The position numbers and the translations under genes are program-made. Below, one piece after another: positions 56,276 to 64,000 of a DNA stretch of 64,000 nt. Within the stretch, counting starts at the first letter, position 1, and each line of letters begins with the position of its first letter. The DNA is from Cytophagaceae bacterium. Its GTDB lineage: Bacteria > Bacteroidota > Bacteroidia > Cytophagales > Spirosomataceae. The notes below the pieces were generated by a model. That model was not told the origin of the DNA and did not search any database. It saw nothing but the letters and a program-made list of their open reading frames with translations. The stretch covers positions 1 to 64,000 of the forward strand of contig JAIXOL010000036.1 of the NCBI GenBank assembly GCA_027486845.1. The letters are read 5' to 3'.

Positions 56276-57205
56276 TTATTCATACAAAATTGCTCTGCTA
56301 ACTTTTACTGGTAGTGGCCCCATTGTTGTTAGTTTCAAAACTGCGATGTTTGCTCCTGCTTTTGCACAAGTTTCAATACTTTTTCCTTCTAAAAATGCTG
56401 TCAAGAAACCTGACCAATAAGAATCTCCCGCACCTGTAGCATCTACAACCTCGATTTTCCGAGCGGCTATTTCAAAACTTTTCTTACCGTTTTCGTAAGA
56501 AATAATGCTTCCTCGATCACCCATCGTAAAACATACTACCGATGCTCCCATGCGATGTAAATCGGCAATTGCTTTTTTAGGTTCGATAGCTTTGCCGTAC
56601 AAACGTTGGGCATCGTCTTCACTCATTTTTGTCAATGCTCCGTGCTTGATATACGCCTCAATTATCTGCATGGCTTCTTCTCGGTCAGGCCAAATCGTTG
56701 GGGCATAGTTCAAATCAATACTCAGTTGGCAACCTAATTGTGCTGCTCTTTCGGCGGCATCAACGATGGTTTTTTGAGCGGGATTTTGACTCAAAGCAAA
56801 ACATGTTGTATGAAAAATGGCACTTTGACTCAATAACTCGTCTGAAATATGCTTTGGTCGAATCATGCGGTCGGCAGTTCGATAAGCAATAAAATCAGGC
56901 GTTCCTTTTGAGCGAGACACAACCACAATGCTTGATGGCTCTTGTTTATCAATCGCTACGTGACTTATATCAACACCCGTTTCACGGACTTTTTCTACTA
57001 AATATTTCCCTAAATTATCATCCCCTACGCACGAAACAATAGCGGTATGATTAGCCAAACGAGCCATATTGGCGGCTAAATTAGAGGGGCTTCCGCCTTG
57101 AAAACGTTGAAATCTTTCGGCTGTCGAAATATCTTCTGTAATCTCCATACCAATAAAGTCAGCCAGCAATTCGCCAACTGCTAAAAGTGCATATTTTCGA
57201 TTCAT
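56276..57205 (-). CDS. PfkB-family carbohydrate kinase (fructokinase-like)
   Basis: The 309-residue sugar kinase has both family signatures: QGGSPSNLAANMARLA in the first third and VDATGAGDSYWSGFLTAFL with the catalytic Asp near the end. A substrate loop appears at GELLADFIGMEI. It phosphorylates a sugar such as fructose, 2-keto-3-deoxygluconate or ribose; the exact one cannot be read. It lies downstream of an APC permease and about 2 kb from a DeoR regulator, which may control it. Confidence 0.87.
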   Translation of the reverse strand: MNRKYALLAVGELLADFIGMEITEDISTAERFQRFQGGSPSNLAANMARLANHTAIVSCVGDDNLGKYLVEKVRETGVDISHVAIDKQEPSSIVVVSRSKGTPDFIAYRTADRMIRPKHISDELLSQSAIFHTTCFALSQNPAQKTIVDAAERAAQLGCQLSIDLNYAPTIWPDREEAMQIIEAYIKHGALTKMSEDDAQRLYGKAIEPKKAIADLHRMGASVVCFTMGDRGSIISYENGKKSFEIAARKIEVVDATGAGDSYWSGFLTAFLEGKSIETCAKAGANIAVLKLTTMGPLPVKVSRAILYE

Positions 57206-57315
57206 AGGTTAGAGTTTTTGCAAAGATTGTAGTATTTACTAAAGAATTAAAAAAAAGCGTTAATATTTTTCTGATTTTCTCTAAAATATAGTCAATTTGA
57301 CTTTAAATCAAGACT

Positions 57316-58656
57316 TTATAGGTTAATTTTTTTTGTCATCAAGAATAATGGATAACTCAAAACCAAGAAAATAAGGGCATACATACTACTATTGATGTCG
57401 GAATAAATTGCTCCAATCAGGAACATAATCGAGATAATAATCAGTACAAAAGGAATATAAGGGTAGCCAATAACTTTATAAGGTCGAGGTAAATTTGGTT
57501 CTTTTCGGCGAAGCATAATTACCGAAGCAAAACCGGCGGCATAAGTCATTACGAAAAAGAAAACTGCAATATCAGAAAGACGCTCGCAAGTGTCTTTTCC
57601 ACTGATTATTAATAGAATAGAGCAAATTCCTGTTAAAGGCATTGCAAAGGCAGGAGTTCCGCCGCTATTTACTTTTTGGGCAAGTTTGAAGAAGAGACCA
57701 TCATTACTCATCGAATAAATAACTCTCGGGGCAAACATGATTTGGGCGTTTAGCATTCCGAGAATTGAGACCATCAAGAAAAACGTTACGATTTTGCCTG
57801 ATTTTTCACCAAAAATCAATCTGATAGCATCGGCTGCCGCCAGTTTTGAAGTAGCCAAGGTTTCAATCGGCATGATGTGGAGAATCGCCAAGTTGACCAA
57901 TAAATAAATTGCAATCACCACCAATACGCCACTAATCATTGATTTGGGTAGATTTTTGGCAGGGTCGGTGTTTTCTTCGGTAAAATATGCGGCAGTGTGC
58001 CAGCCATCGAACGCATAAAAAACTTGTTGAAAAGCAATGATTAGTCCTGTCAATAAAGCAGGCTGAGCAACTCGCTGAGTGGTTGCGACTAAATCTTGCG
58101 TGTTTACATCTCCACCATAAATAAAGCACATGCCAATAAATACAAAAAGCCCGATTGCTTTCAGAAACGACATAATTTCCTGCGATTTTCCTGCTGATTT
58201 TGTACCAAGCCAATGAAAACCCATTAAAATTATTAAGATACTGATTGCCATCCAGCGAATAATCGGCTCTGTATTAGGCCAAACCAAAGCTATGTATTCA
58301 CTCATTGTGTAAGCTCCAAAACCCAAAGCAGCCACAGTTCCAAGCCAACTCGTAATACCCGTTACGAAACCAACGTAATCGCCAAAAGCTCGGCGTGCAT
58401 ATACATACCAAGCACCCGCACGAGGAATAGAAACACCTAGTTCAATCGTGCAAAGTACACCCAAGAAAGCATACAAACTCACCAAAGTCCAAACCAACAT
58501 TATGAGCGAAGGGTCTCCGAGGTTAGCAGCAATTGGGCCAGGTTTCCGTAAAATACCAGTACCGATTGTTCCGCCAACGGTTACGGCAATGCCAAAACCC
58601 ACGCCGAGAAGTTTAAGAAGTTTGTTCGAGTCTTCTTTTTGAATATTTTGATTCAT
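57316..58656 (-). CDS. APC-superfamily amino acid permease
   Basis: The 446-residue membrane protein has twelve predicted helices. The N-terminus VGGTIGTGILRKPGPIAANLGDPS carries the GxG(I/T) substrate-binding loop of APC transporters. Next come RAGAWYVYARRAFGDYVGF and the end YPYIPFVLIIISIMFLIGAI. It resembles the amino-acid transporter branch (LAT/YfnA-like) and would import amino acids with protons or exchange them. The PfkB gene follows 110 bases downstream. Confidence 0.9.
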   Translation of the reverse strand: MNQNIQKEDSNKLLKLLGVGFGIAVTVGGTIGTGILRKPGPIAANLGDPSLIMLVWTLVSLYAFLGVLCTIELGVSIPRAGAWYVYARRAFGDYVGFVTGITSWLGTVAALGFGAYTMSEYIALVWPNTEPIIRWMAISILIILMGFHWLGTKSAGKSQEIMSFLKAIGLFVFIGMCFIYGGDVNTQDLVATTQRVAQPALLTGLIIAFQQVFYAFDGWHTAAYFTEENTDPAKNLPKSMISGVLVVIAIYLLVNLAILHIMPIETLATSKLAAADAIRLIFGEKSGKIVTFFLMVSILGMLNAQIMFAPRVIYSMSNDGLFFKLAQKVNSGGTPAFAMPLTGICSILLIISGKDTCERLSDIAVFFFVMTYAAGFASVIMLRRKEPNLPRPYKVIGYPYIPFVLIIISIMFLIGAIYSDINSSMYALIFLVLSYPLFLMTKKINL

Positions 58657-59057
58657 TTAGATGAAGTTTTTTTGTTAGTTTTGAAACGAAGATAATGATT
58701 TTAAGTAAAAGTCAAAACCTGACTTTAGAAGAGCAAATATTGTAAAGCGTTTGGAAATATCACTAATGATTTGATAGTCAATGTAATAAAGCAGAAATAT
58801 TTGTGAAGCAGGCAAAAAAAATGGTCAGTTTACTGACCGACCACACTATCTATTTTAAACTCAATTAAGCTTCAAACAAGTGTTTTGACTTAATTTATAA
58901 AAAAACTCTGACAGTATATTTTTTAGGTAAGGGTAAAATAACAGGTAAGTATTAATCTTCAATGTGTTTAGGTTCTCTTGGTAGGTTGCCAGTTTTATCC
59001 AACAACCCCTTAGAGATATTTACATTTCATCATAGGTTATCAATTCTAAAAGAATAC
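58657..59057. other. Intergenic space between the APC permease and DeoR genes
   Basis: The gap between the divergent genes runs from 58657 to 59141. In this part I see AT-rich DNA and one small perfect hairpin, GGTCAG-TTTA-CTGACC (58823-58838), which could be an operator or a remnant terminator. No convincing open frame or RNA gene is seen. The remaining part, next to the DeoR start, holds the operator array. Confidence 0.5.
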
Positions 59058-59134
59058 TGCAAATGTATGCAAAGTTTTTTAATATTGTCAAGAAACATTT
59101 GCATTTATTTGCAATATTTGCACAAATATTTGCA
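59058..59134 (+). promoter_or_regulatory. TTTGCA operator array before the DeoR gene
   Basis: Four TTTGCA boxes (59098, 59108, 59117, 59129) in direct order and two inverted TGCAAA boxes (59058, 59068) lie within 77 bases. The last box ends 7 bases before the ATG. Arrays of short direct repeats are typical binding sites of DeoR-family repressors, so self-repression is likely. Confidence 0.65.
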
Positions 59135-59141
59135 ATAAATT

Positions 59142-59894
59142 ATGCTAAAGGAAGAAAGACAACGCTTAATACTTGATAAACTTAACACCGATAAGAAAAT
59201 CAATTTTGTAGAGCTGGGGAAATTCTTGGATGTCTCTTATGACAGTATTCGTCGAGATATTATCGAATTGGAAGATAAAGGCTTCTTGAAAAAGGTACAC
59301 GGAGGAGCTGTAGCCAACTCTTATTTATCGGTTTTAGGAACAAAAACAAATGGGGCAAGCAGCAGCGAAGAACTAGGAATTTTATCAAAAAAAGCACAAA
59401 AACTCTTTGAAAACCGTCAAACCATCATCATGGATGGCGGAACGACCAATTTTTTCATGGCTGAGCAATTGGCAAAAACGCTCGAATTAACGATTGTTAC
59501 CAACAGTACTCCATTGGCAATGGCCTTGAACGAACACCCAAGAATCGACGTGATTTTTTTGGGAGGAACGTACTTCAAACGTTATCAGATCACACTCGGA
59601 AGTGAGGTTTCTCGCCAACTTGAACACATCAATGCCGACTATTATTTTATGGGTGTCAATGGCGTTGATGCTCAAAAAGGGCTTAGTATTCGCCATTATG
59701 AGGAGTCGTTAATCAAGCAGCAAATGATGCAAGCTGCAAAAAAAACAGTTTGCTGCACTATAGAAGAGAAGCTAAATGTGCAAGAAGCTCACAGAGTTTG
59801 CAATTTTCAGCAATTAGATTTGATGATTACGAATCTAAAACCAACCGATGTCGCTCTGAAAGATTTTCAGAAACAGGGTGTTGAGATTATTTAA
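59142..59894 (+). CDS. DeoR/GlpR-family transcriptional repressor
   Basis: The 250-residue regulator has an N-terminal helix-turn-helix (MLKEERQRLILDKLNTDKKINFVELGKFLDVSYDSIRRDIIELEDKGFLKKVHGGA over residues 1-56). The C-terminal sugar-phosphate sensor domain shows IIMDGGTTNFFMAEQL, TNSTPLAMAL and MGVNGVDAQKGLS. Such proteins are released from DNA by a phosphorylated sugar. The divergent APC permease and PfkB kinase genes are the nearest candidates for control. Confidence 0.93.
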   Translation: MLKEERQRLILDKLNTDKKINFVELGKFLDVSYDSIRRDIIELEDKGFLKKVHGGAVANSYLSVLGTKTNGASSSEELGILSKKAQKLFENRQTIIMDGGTTNFFMAEQLAKTLELTIVTNSTPLAMALNEHPRIDVIFLGGTYFKRYQITLGSEVSRQLEHINADYYFMGVNGVDAQKGLSIRHYEESLIKQQMMQAAKKTVCCTIEEKLNVQEAHRVCNFQQLDLMITNLKPTDVALKDFQKQGVEII

Positions 59895-59996
59895 TTGCCC
59901 GCTGAAATCGCAGATATTCGCAGAATAGGACGCATAATTTTAGCGTTTTTTTTGAAATCTACAGTAAAAAATATTGATAAATAAATCGCACTCAAA

Positions 59997-60863
59997 ATGC
60001 AACAGAAATACCTTTTTGTCTTACTTCTTTTTGTAGGTTCGTTCATTACAAAAGCACAAATTGTAGATGATTCTCTTTTAATCGAGGGGCATCACAGAAG
60101 TTTTCACTTTTTGAAATCGGTGAAACCAAATGCTTCGCTGGTGTTTGTGTTGCATGGTTCGGGTGGAAATGGTACGCAAATGAGAGGAAGAGCCAAGTCT
60201 TTGGAGGGAATTGCTTCAACCGAAAATATTTTATTGGTTTACCCCGATGGTTATAAAAAATATTGGAATGAATGCCGAAAAACAGCCAATTCGGCGGCTA
60301 ATTTAGAGAATATCAATGAAAATGCTTTCTTTGAGTCGATGATTGGTTATTTTAAAGAACGCTATCAAATCAACGAAAAGCAGATTTTTGCAGTCGGAAC
60401 ATCGGGCGGTGGACACATGGCGTATAAACTGGCTTTGACAATGCCAAAAAGATTCAGAGCCATTACGGCACTGATTGCCAATTTGCCCGATACAAATAAT
60501 ATCGATTGCGAAGAAAAACGCATGGCCATACCCGTAATGATTGTCAATGGAACGGCTGATAAAACAAATCCGTATGAAGGTGGGGAAGTGATTACCAATA
60601 ATATTAGCTTAGGAATAGTTCGCTCAACTGACCGAACATTTACCTATTGGTCATCGTTGGCGGGTTATAAAGGTAAACCTCAAATGCAAAATTTACCCGA
60701 TACCGACCCAAAAGATGGCAAAACGATAGAAAAATATACTTTCAAGAAGAAAAGAAAACCCGAAGTTACGCTACTGAAAGTCATTAATGGGAAGCACGAT
60801 TATCCAAATGATATTGATGTGCATTTGGAAGCTTGGGAGTTTTTTAAGCGAAGTCTGAAATGA
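59997..60863 (+). CDS. Secreted PHB-depolymerase-like esterase (LpqC type)
   Basis: The 288-residue exported alpha/beta hydrolase has a signal peptide (LFVLLLFVGSFITKAQ), the oxyanion segment VFVLHGSGGNG and the nucleophile Ser in VGTSGGGHMAYKLAL. The acid is likely Asp in NGTADKTNPYEGG and the His is in NGKHDYPND. The family includes feruloyl esterases and extracellular polyester depolymerases; the substrate is not fixed. Its last four bases overlap the start of the NUDIX remnant. Confidence 0.87.
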   Translation: MQQKYLFVLLLFVGSFITKAQIVDDSLLIEGHHRSFHFLKSVKPNASLVFVLHGSGGNGTQMRGRAKSLEGIASTENILLVYPDGYKKYWNECRKTANSAANLENINENAFFESMIGYFKERYQINEKQIFAVGTSGGGHMAYKLALTMPKRFRAITALIANLPDTNNIDCEEKRMAIPVMIVNGTADKTNPYEGGEVITNNISLGIVRSTDRTFTYWSSLAGYKGKPQMQNLPDTDPKDGKTIEKYTFKKKRKPEVTLLKVINGKHDYPNDIDVHLEAWEFFKRSLK

Positions 60864-61075
60864 TACATCTGCTTGATATTGATAAAATTGCTTACGTCAG
60901 AGTAGAAATTGGGAAAAGATTAGGCATAAACTCGAAAAGGAAAACGAAGTTTTATTTTTCTAATGGAAAAAGAGAAAATAATGAAACTGATGAAGAAACG
61001 CTCATTAGGGAGTTTCGAGAAGAGTTGGATGTATCAATAATTTTGGGAACAATCAATAATTTCGGTGCTACATAA
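60860..61075 (+). pseudogene. Truncated NUDIX hydrolase
   Basis: The 71-residue frame contains a complete NUDIX box (GKRENNETDEETLIREFREELDV, residues 36-58, with the G-x5-E-x7-REF-x-EE pattern). However, it ends at NFGAT* where a NUDIX domain of 130 or more residues should continue. No other frame downstream continues the match. The usual glycine pair before the box (GG) reads NG. It is a remnant of an ADP-ribose or nucleotide pyrophosphatase, probably inactive. Confidence 0.75.
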
Positions 61076-61213
61076 CATTTATTAGGTTTGCTTATCTAAT
61101 TCTAAACACACAAAATAGCCGTTTATCATATTTTGACTTATTCCAAAAATTTATTTAGCCTATAATCGTTATAGACTGGATTGCTTTTTTTTAATTTAGT
61201 AGCAGCAATTTAT

Positions 61214-61262
61214 GCAATGTGTGCCTCACCTGTTTGATGCTATAGAGATGCGTGGCACAATT
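61214..61262. repeat. Imperfect palindrome of the TGTGGCACA type
   Basis: AATGTGTGCCTCACC on the left faces GCGTGGCACAATT on the right. This is the third member of the family also found at 49791 and 50322, here less regular. It lies before the C-terminal processing protease gene. Confidence 0.5.
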
Positions 61263-61310
61263 ATTTTAGCTTAATTGCAAATTTATCCATTTAAAACACC
61301 TGTTTGTGAC

Positions 61311-63428
61311 ATGAAAAAGCCAAGTTTGTTTATTAAGGCATTTTTGAGCATATGTTTGTTGACGATTTTTATTGCGGCAACACCCCTCAATAACGACCCA
61401 CCAAGTAAAAACGAAACTATTCTTCGATACGTTGGGGCGATGCTCGAACAAGGACATTATAGTCCGAAAAAGATTGATGATAATTTCTCGAAAGAGATTT
61501 TTAGTGAATTTTTGAAACGTCTCGACCCAAGCAAACGTATTTTGCTCGAAAAAGACATAGCCAAATTGCGAAAGTTTGAAACAACGATTGATGATGAAAT
61601 TCATGGTTCGCCCTTAGCATTTTTTGCGGCGGCTGATGAAATCTATAAAAACAGAATCATTGAGGCTGAAGAAATGTATAAAAATTACATCGAAAAACCA
61701 TTTGAGTTTACAAAAGATGATGTTTTAGAATTAGATGCCGATAAAGTAGATTTCGCCTCAAATGACTCAGAAAAAAAGGAACGTTGGAGAAAATACCTAA
61801 AATGGCAGACCCTTGACCGCTTTATTGATGCCCAAGAAACGCAAGAAAAAAACAAAGCTAAGAAAGATTTGATAGTGAAATCTGACCAAGAGTTGGAGAA
61901 AGAGGCACGTGCGAAAGTGAAAAAAGCAATGGACAAATATTTTGACCGTTTGCGAAATAAATTCGACGAAAATCAACGCTTTGCGATGTTGGTCAACACA
62001 ATCACCAACGAAATGGACCCACATACCGATTTCTTTCCACCAGTGGAAAAACGTTCGTTTGATGAACGTTTGAGTGGTCGTTTCTTCGGGATTGGTGCAT
62101 TATTGCAGCAAGAAGATGATAAAGTTAAAATCAAAACCGTCACAACTGGTGGCCCAGCTTGGAAGTCGGGTGAGATTCAAGCCAATGATTTTATTGTAAA
62201 AGTAGCCCAAGCAACGGGCGAAGCCGAAGATATTACGGGTTATACGACTGATGATGCCGTGAAACTTATCAGAGGTGCCGAAGGTACGGAAGTGAAAATC
62301 ACCGTTCAGAAACCTGACGGCACTTTAAAAACCGTTTCGATGATTCGTGCAGAATTGAAATTGGATGAAACTTTTGCTCGTAGTGTAATCATCAATAGTG
62401 GCAAACACAAAATTGGTTTGATTGATTTACCTGCATTTTATGCCGATTTTCAACGTCCACAAGCAGCTCGTTGCTCGCAAGATGTAGCCAAAGAAGTAGT
62501 TCGTTTGAAAGCCGAAGGCGTAGAAGGAATTATTCTTGATATTAGAGATAATGGCGGTGGTAGCTTGCAAGAAGTGGTAAATATGGTTGGTTTATTTATC
62601 AAAACTGGTCCTGTGGTGCAAATTCGTGACCGTTCTGGTCGCCCTTCGCAAATGGGCGACAATGATGCTTCGGTGCTTTATGATGGCCCATTAGTAGTGA
62701 TGGTAAACGAACGCAGTGCTTCAGCTTCTGAGATTTTTGCATCGGCTATTCAAGATTATAAGCGTGGGGTAGTGGTTGGTTCAAGTTCTACTTTTGGTAA
62801 AGGAACTGTTCAACGTGCATTCCCAGTTGGTGGCAATGGTACAGGCAGCGGAGCGGGCGATTTAGGTGCTGTGCATCTTACTCTACAAAAATATTATAGA
62901 GTAGATGGCGGAGCAACGCAACTAAAAGGCGTAGAATCTGATATTGTTTTGCCAGGTTTGTACGAGGCTTACAAAGTACGTGAAAAAGATAGTCCAAATG
63001 CTCTCGTTTGGGACGAAATGCCGAAAGCATCTTATCAAACTTGGACATATGCTCCTGATTTAGTGGCTTTGCAACAAAAAAATCAAGAACGTTTAACGAC
63101 CAATACTGCATTTAAGGAAATAAAAGACAAGACAAATATTTTGGCTGATAATCGCAAAACGTCACGTTCGTTGGAAATACAAAAGTATAAAGCTCAACAA
63201 AAAGAAGTAAAAGATATTTCGACTCAGGTTAGAAATTTAACTCAGCTTAAAGATGATTTATCAGTAGCTAATTTATCAAACGATTTAGAAGCTATCAATT
63301 CTGATTCGTTGAAAAAAGATAGAAACGATTTTTGGGTAAAATACTTGAAAAAAGATGTTTATCTAGGCGAAACGCTTAATATCATGAACGATGTAATTCA
63401 ACAAAAAGGAATGGCATTGAAAAATTAG
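61311..63428 (+). CDS. Carboxy-terminal processing peptidase (Prc/Tsp type, S41A)
   Basis: The 705-residue exported protease has an N-terminal signal (LSICLLTIFIAATPL) and a long helical N-terminal domain. A PDZ domain (about residues 240-320: GIGALLQQEDDKVKIKTVTTGGPAW) precedes the S41 core. The catalytic Ser is in NERSASASEIFASAIQDY and the Lys in STFGKGTVQRAFPVGG. A DUF3340-type C-terminal region ends it. Such proteases trim or degrade periplasmic proteins with nonpolar tails. The ATG at 61311 is chosen because the signal peptide begins there. Confidence 0.93.
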   Translation: MKKPSLFIKAFLSICLLTIFIAATPLNNDPPSKNETILRYVGAMLEQGHYSPKKIDDNFSKEIFSEFLKRLDPSKRILLEKDIAKLRKFETTIDDEIHGSPLAFFAAADEIYKNRIIEAEEMYKNYIEKPFEFTKDDVLELDADKVDFASNDSEKKERWRKYLKWQTLDRFIDAQETQEKNKAKKDLIVKSDQELEKEARAKVKKAMDKYFDRLRNKFDENQRFAMLVNTITNEMDPHTDFFPPVEKRSFDERLSGRFFGIGALLQQEDDKVKIKTVTTGGPAWKSGEIQANDFIVKVAQATGEAEDITGYTTDDAVKLIRGAEGTEVKITVQKPDGTLKTVSMIRAELKLDETFARSVIINSGKHKIGLIDLPAFYADFQRPQAARCSQDVAKEVVRLKAEGVEGIILDIRDNGGGSLQEVVNMVGLFIKTGPVVQIRDRSGRPSQMGDNDASVLYDGPLVVMVNERSASASEIFASAIQDYKRGVVVGSSSTFGKGTVQRAFPVGGNGTGSGAGDLGAVHLTLQKYYRVDGGATQLKGVESDIVLPGLYEAYKVREKDSPNALVWDEMPKASYQTWTYAPDLVALQQKNQERLTTNTAFKEIKDKTNILADNRKTSRSLEIQKYKAQQKEVKDISTQVRNLTQLKDDLSVANLSNDLEAINSDSLKKDRNDFWVKYLKKDVYLGETLNIMNDVIQQKGMALKN

Positions 63429-63450
63429 TCTTCAGTTGGCAGTCTTTAAA

Positions 63451-63494
63451 AAAGTAAAAAACTCGTAAAATAAATTTACGAGTTTTTTTACTTT
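63451..63494. terminator. Bidirectional terminator after the C-terminal protease gene
   Basis: The AAAGTAAAAAACTCGTAAA arm pairs with TTTACGAGTTTTTTTACTTT around a 5-base loop (one bulged T). It separates two convergent genes. Confidence 0.82.
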
Positions 63495-63533
63495 AAAAAA
63501 TGGCTGAAAACTACCCACTATAAACTCAAAAAA

Positions 63534-64000
63534 TTATCTTTTGAAACTTTTAAACCAACTCCAAACTTTCATCATAATTACGCCAAAAATAGCTTCTTGA
63601 AAAATCTTGCTAGACATTTTTGATACGCCTTTTGTGCGGTCAGTGAAGATAATTGGCACTTCTATAATGTTAAATTTATACAAAAAAGCGTTGAATTTCA
63701 TTTCAATCTGAAAAGCATAGCCGATAAAGGTAATTTTATCCAGTGGAATGGTCTTCAATACTTCTTGTCGATAGCAAATAAATCCACCCGTTGGATCCAT
63801 GATTTTCATACCCGTAATCATTCGTACATAAACACCCGCAAAATACGACATCAGTACTCTCCCCATCGGCCAGTTGACAACGTTTACACCTTTAATATAG
63901 CGAGAGCCAATTGCCACATCGTAACCATCAATTTTGCAAGCTTTACAAAGCTTTACTAAATCTTCTGGATTGTGTGAGAAATCAGCATCCATTTCATAAA
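63534..64000 (-). CDS. Polyprenol-phosphate mannose/glucose synthase-like glycosyltransferase (5' end outside window)
   Basis: The visible C-terminal 155 or so residues belong to a GT2 enzyme of the dolichol-phosphate mannosyltransferase (DPM1) type. The acidic metal site is EMDADFSHNPEDL at the window edge. Then come YDVAIGSRYIKGV, MDPTGGFICYRQEVL and the late motif DRTKGVSKMSSKIFQEA. There is no membrane helix after the catalytic domain. It transfers a sugar from a nucleotide donor to a polyprenyl phosphate. The frame runs past position 64000 without a start. Confidence 0.88.
   Translation of the reverse strand, partial: YEMDADFSHNPEDLVKLCKACKIDGYDVAIGSRYIKGVNVVNWPMGRVLMSYFAGVYVRMITGMKIMDPTGGFICYRQEVLKTIPLDKITFIGYAFQIEMKFNAFLYKFNIIEVPIIFTDRTKGVSKMSSKIFQEAIFGVIMMKVWSWFKSFKR

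Noticed and set aside
58823-58838. GGTCAG-TTTA-CTGACC hairpin as a terminator
   Set aside because: It lies in a divergent intergenic region with no gene ending there; kept only as a possible operator in the gap description.
1-64000. tRNA, rRNA, tmRNA or known riboswitch
   Set aside because: I scanned the intergenic spaces by eye and saw none; a covariance-model search could still reveal one.

Overview
The window looks like chromosomal DNA from a Bacteroidota bacterium of the order Cytophagales, with a low GC content. The evidence is a gldG gliding-motility gene, an ArgF'-type N-acyl-ornithine carbamoyltransferase, FabV, a DUF4293 protein, the cluster DUF177-rpmF-plsX-fabH-efp-accB-accC, and upstream motifs of the form TAnnTTTG (the Bacteroidota -7 element) in place of clear Shine-Dalgarno sites. 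An Emticicia/Arcicella-like relative is my guess; sequence comparison would be needed to fix the genus. I saw no rRNA, tRNA, CRISPR array or complete insertion sequence.

Layout. 0-8.6 kb: two TPM-domain proteins with LemA, a cryptochrome DASH, uridine kinase, a membrane-anchored nitrilase-family enzyme, a GH20 hexosaminidase and an aquaglyceroporin. 8.7-14.6 kb: purB, a penicillin-acylase-type Ntn hydrolase, asd, 5-formyl-THF cyclo-ligase and a small unknown gene under a palindromic operator. 14.6-19.4 kb: beta-oxidation genes fadN and fadA, with two GxxExxY (PD-(D/E)XK-like) genes flanked by inverted repeats, one upstream of fadN and one between fadN and fadA. 19.5-29.8 kb: ThuA-like protein, flavin monooxygenase, SGNH hydrolase, a two-component system, DUF4293, a cupin, gldG and an AraC regulator. 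29.9-39.6 kb: LD-carboxypeptidase, an FG-GAP/TIM-barrel fusion, a sialidase, a thioesterase, ftsY, a molybdopterin enzyme with a PepSY-type membrane partner, and a TSUP permease.

39.8-47.2 kb, minus strand: the fatty-acid/ribosome cluster from DUF177 down to accC. Between accB and accC sit a Uma2 protein, an LRR lipoprotein with a frameshift, an antitoxin-like gene and a RelE-like toxin gene with an internal stop. 47.3-64 kb: PAP2 phosphatase, acyl-CoA dehydrogenase, membrane and outer-membrane proteins, murB, a fibronectin-type lipoprotein, a candidate small RNA, fabV, argF', a PfkB kinase, an APC permease, a DeoR regulator with an operator array, an esterase, a NUDIX remnant, a C-terminal processing protease, and a glycosyltransferase cut by the window end.

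The most unusual layer is the dense set of dispersed palindromic repeats between genes. Several families are present. Some flank the GxxExxY genes, some lie directly before start codons (asd, the acyl-CoA dehydrogenase, fadN, fadA), and some have been absorbed into the ends of reading frames (the histidine kinase and the small gene at 14.3 kb). The GxxExxY genes, each with its own repeat type, are the best candidate for an undescribed system: a small nuclease-like protein linked to the spread of its flanking repeats.
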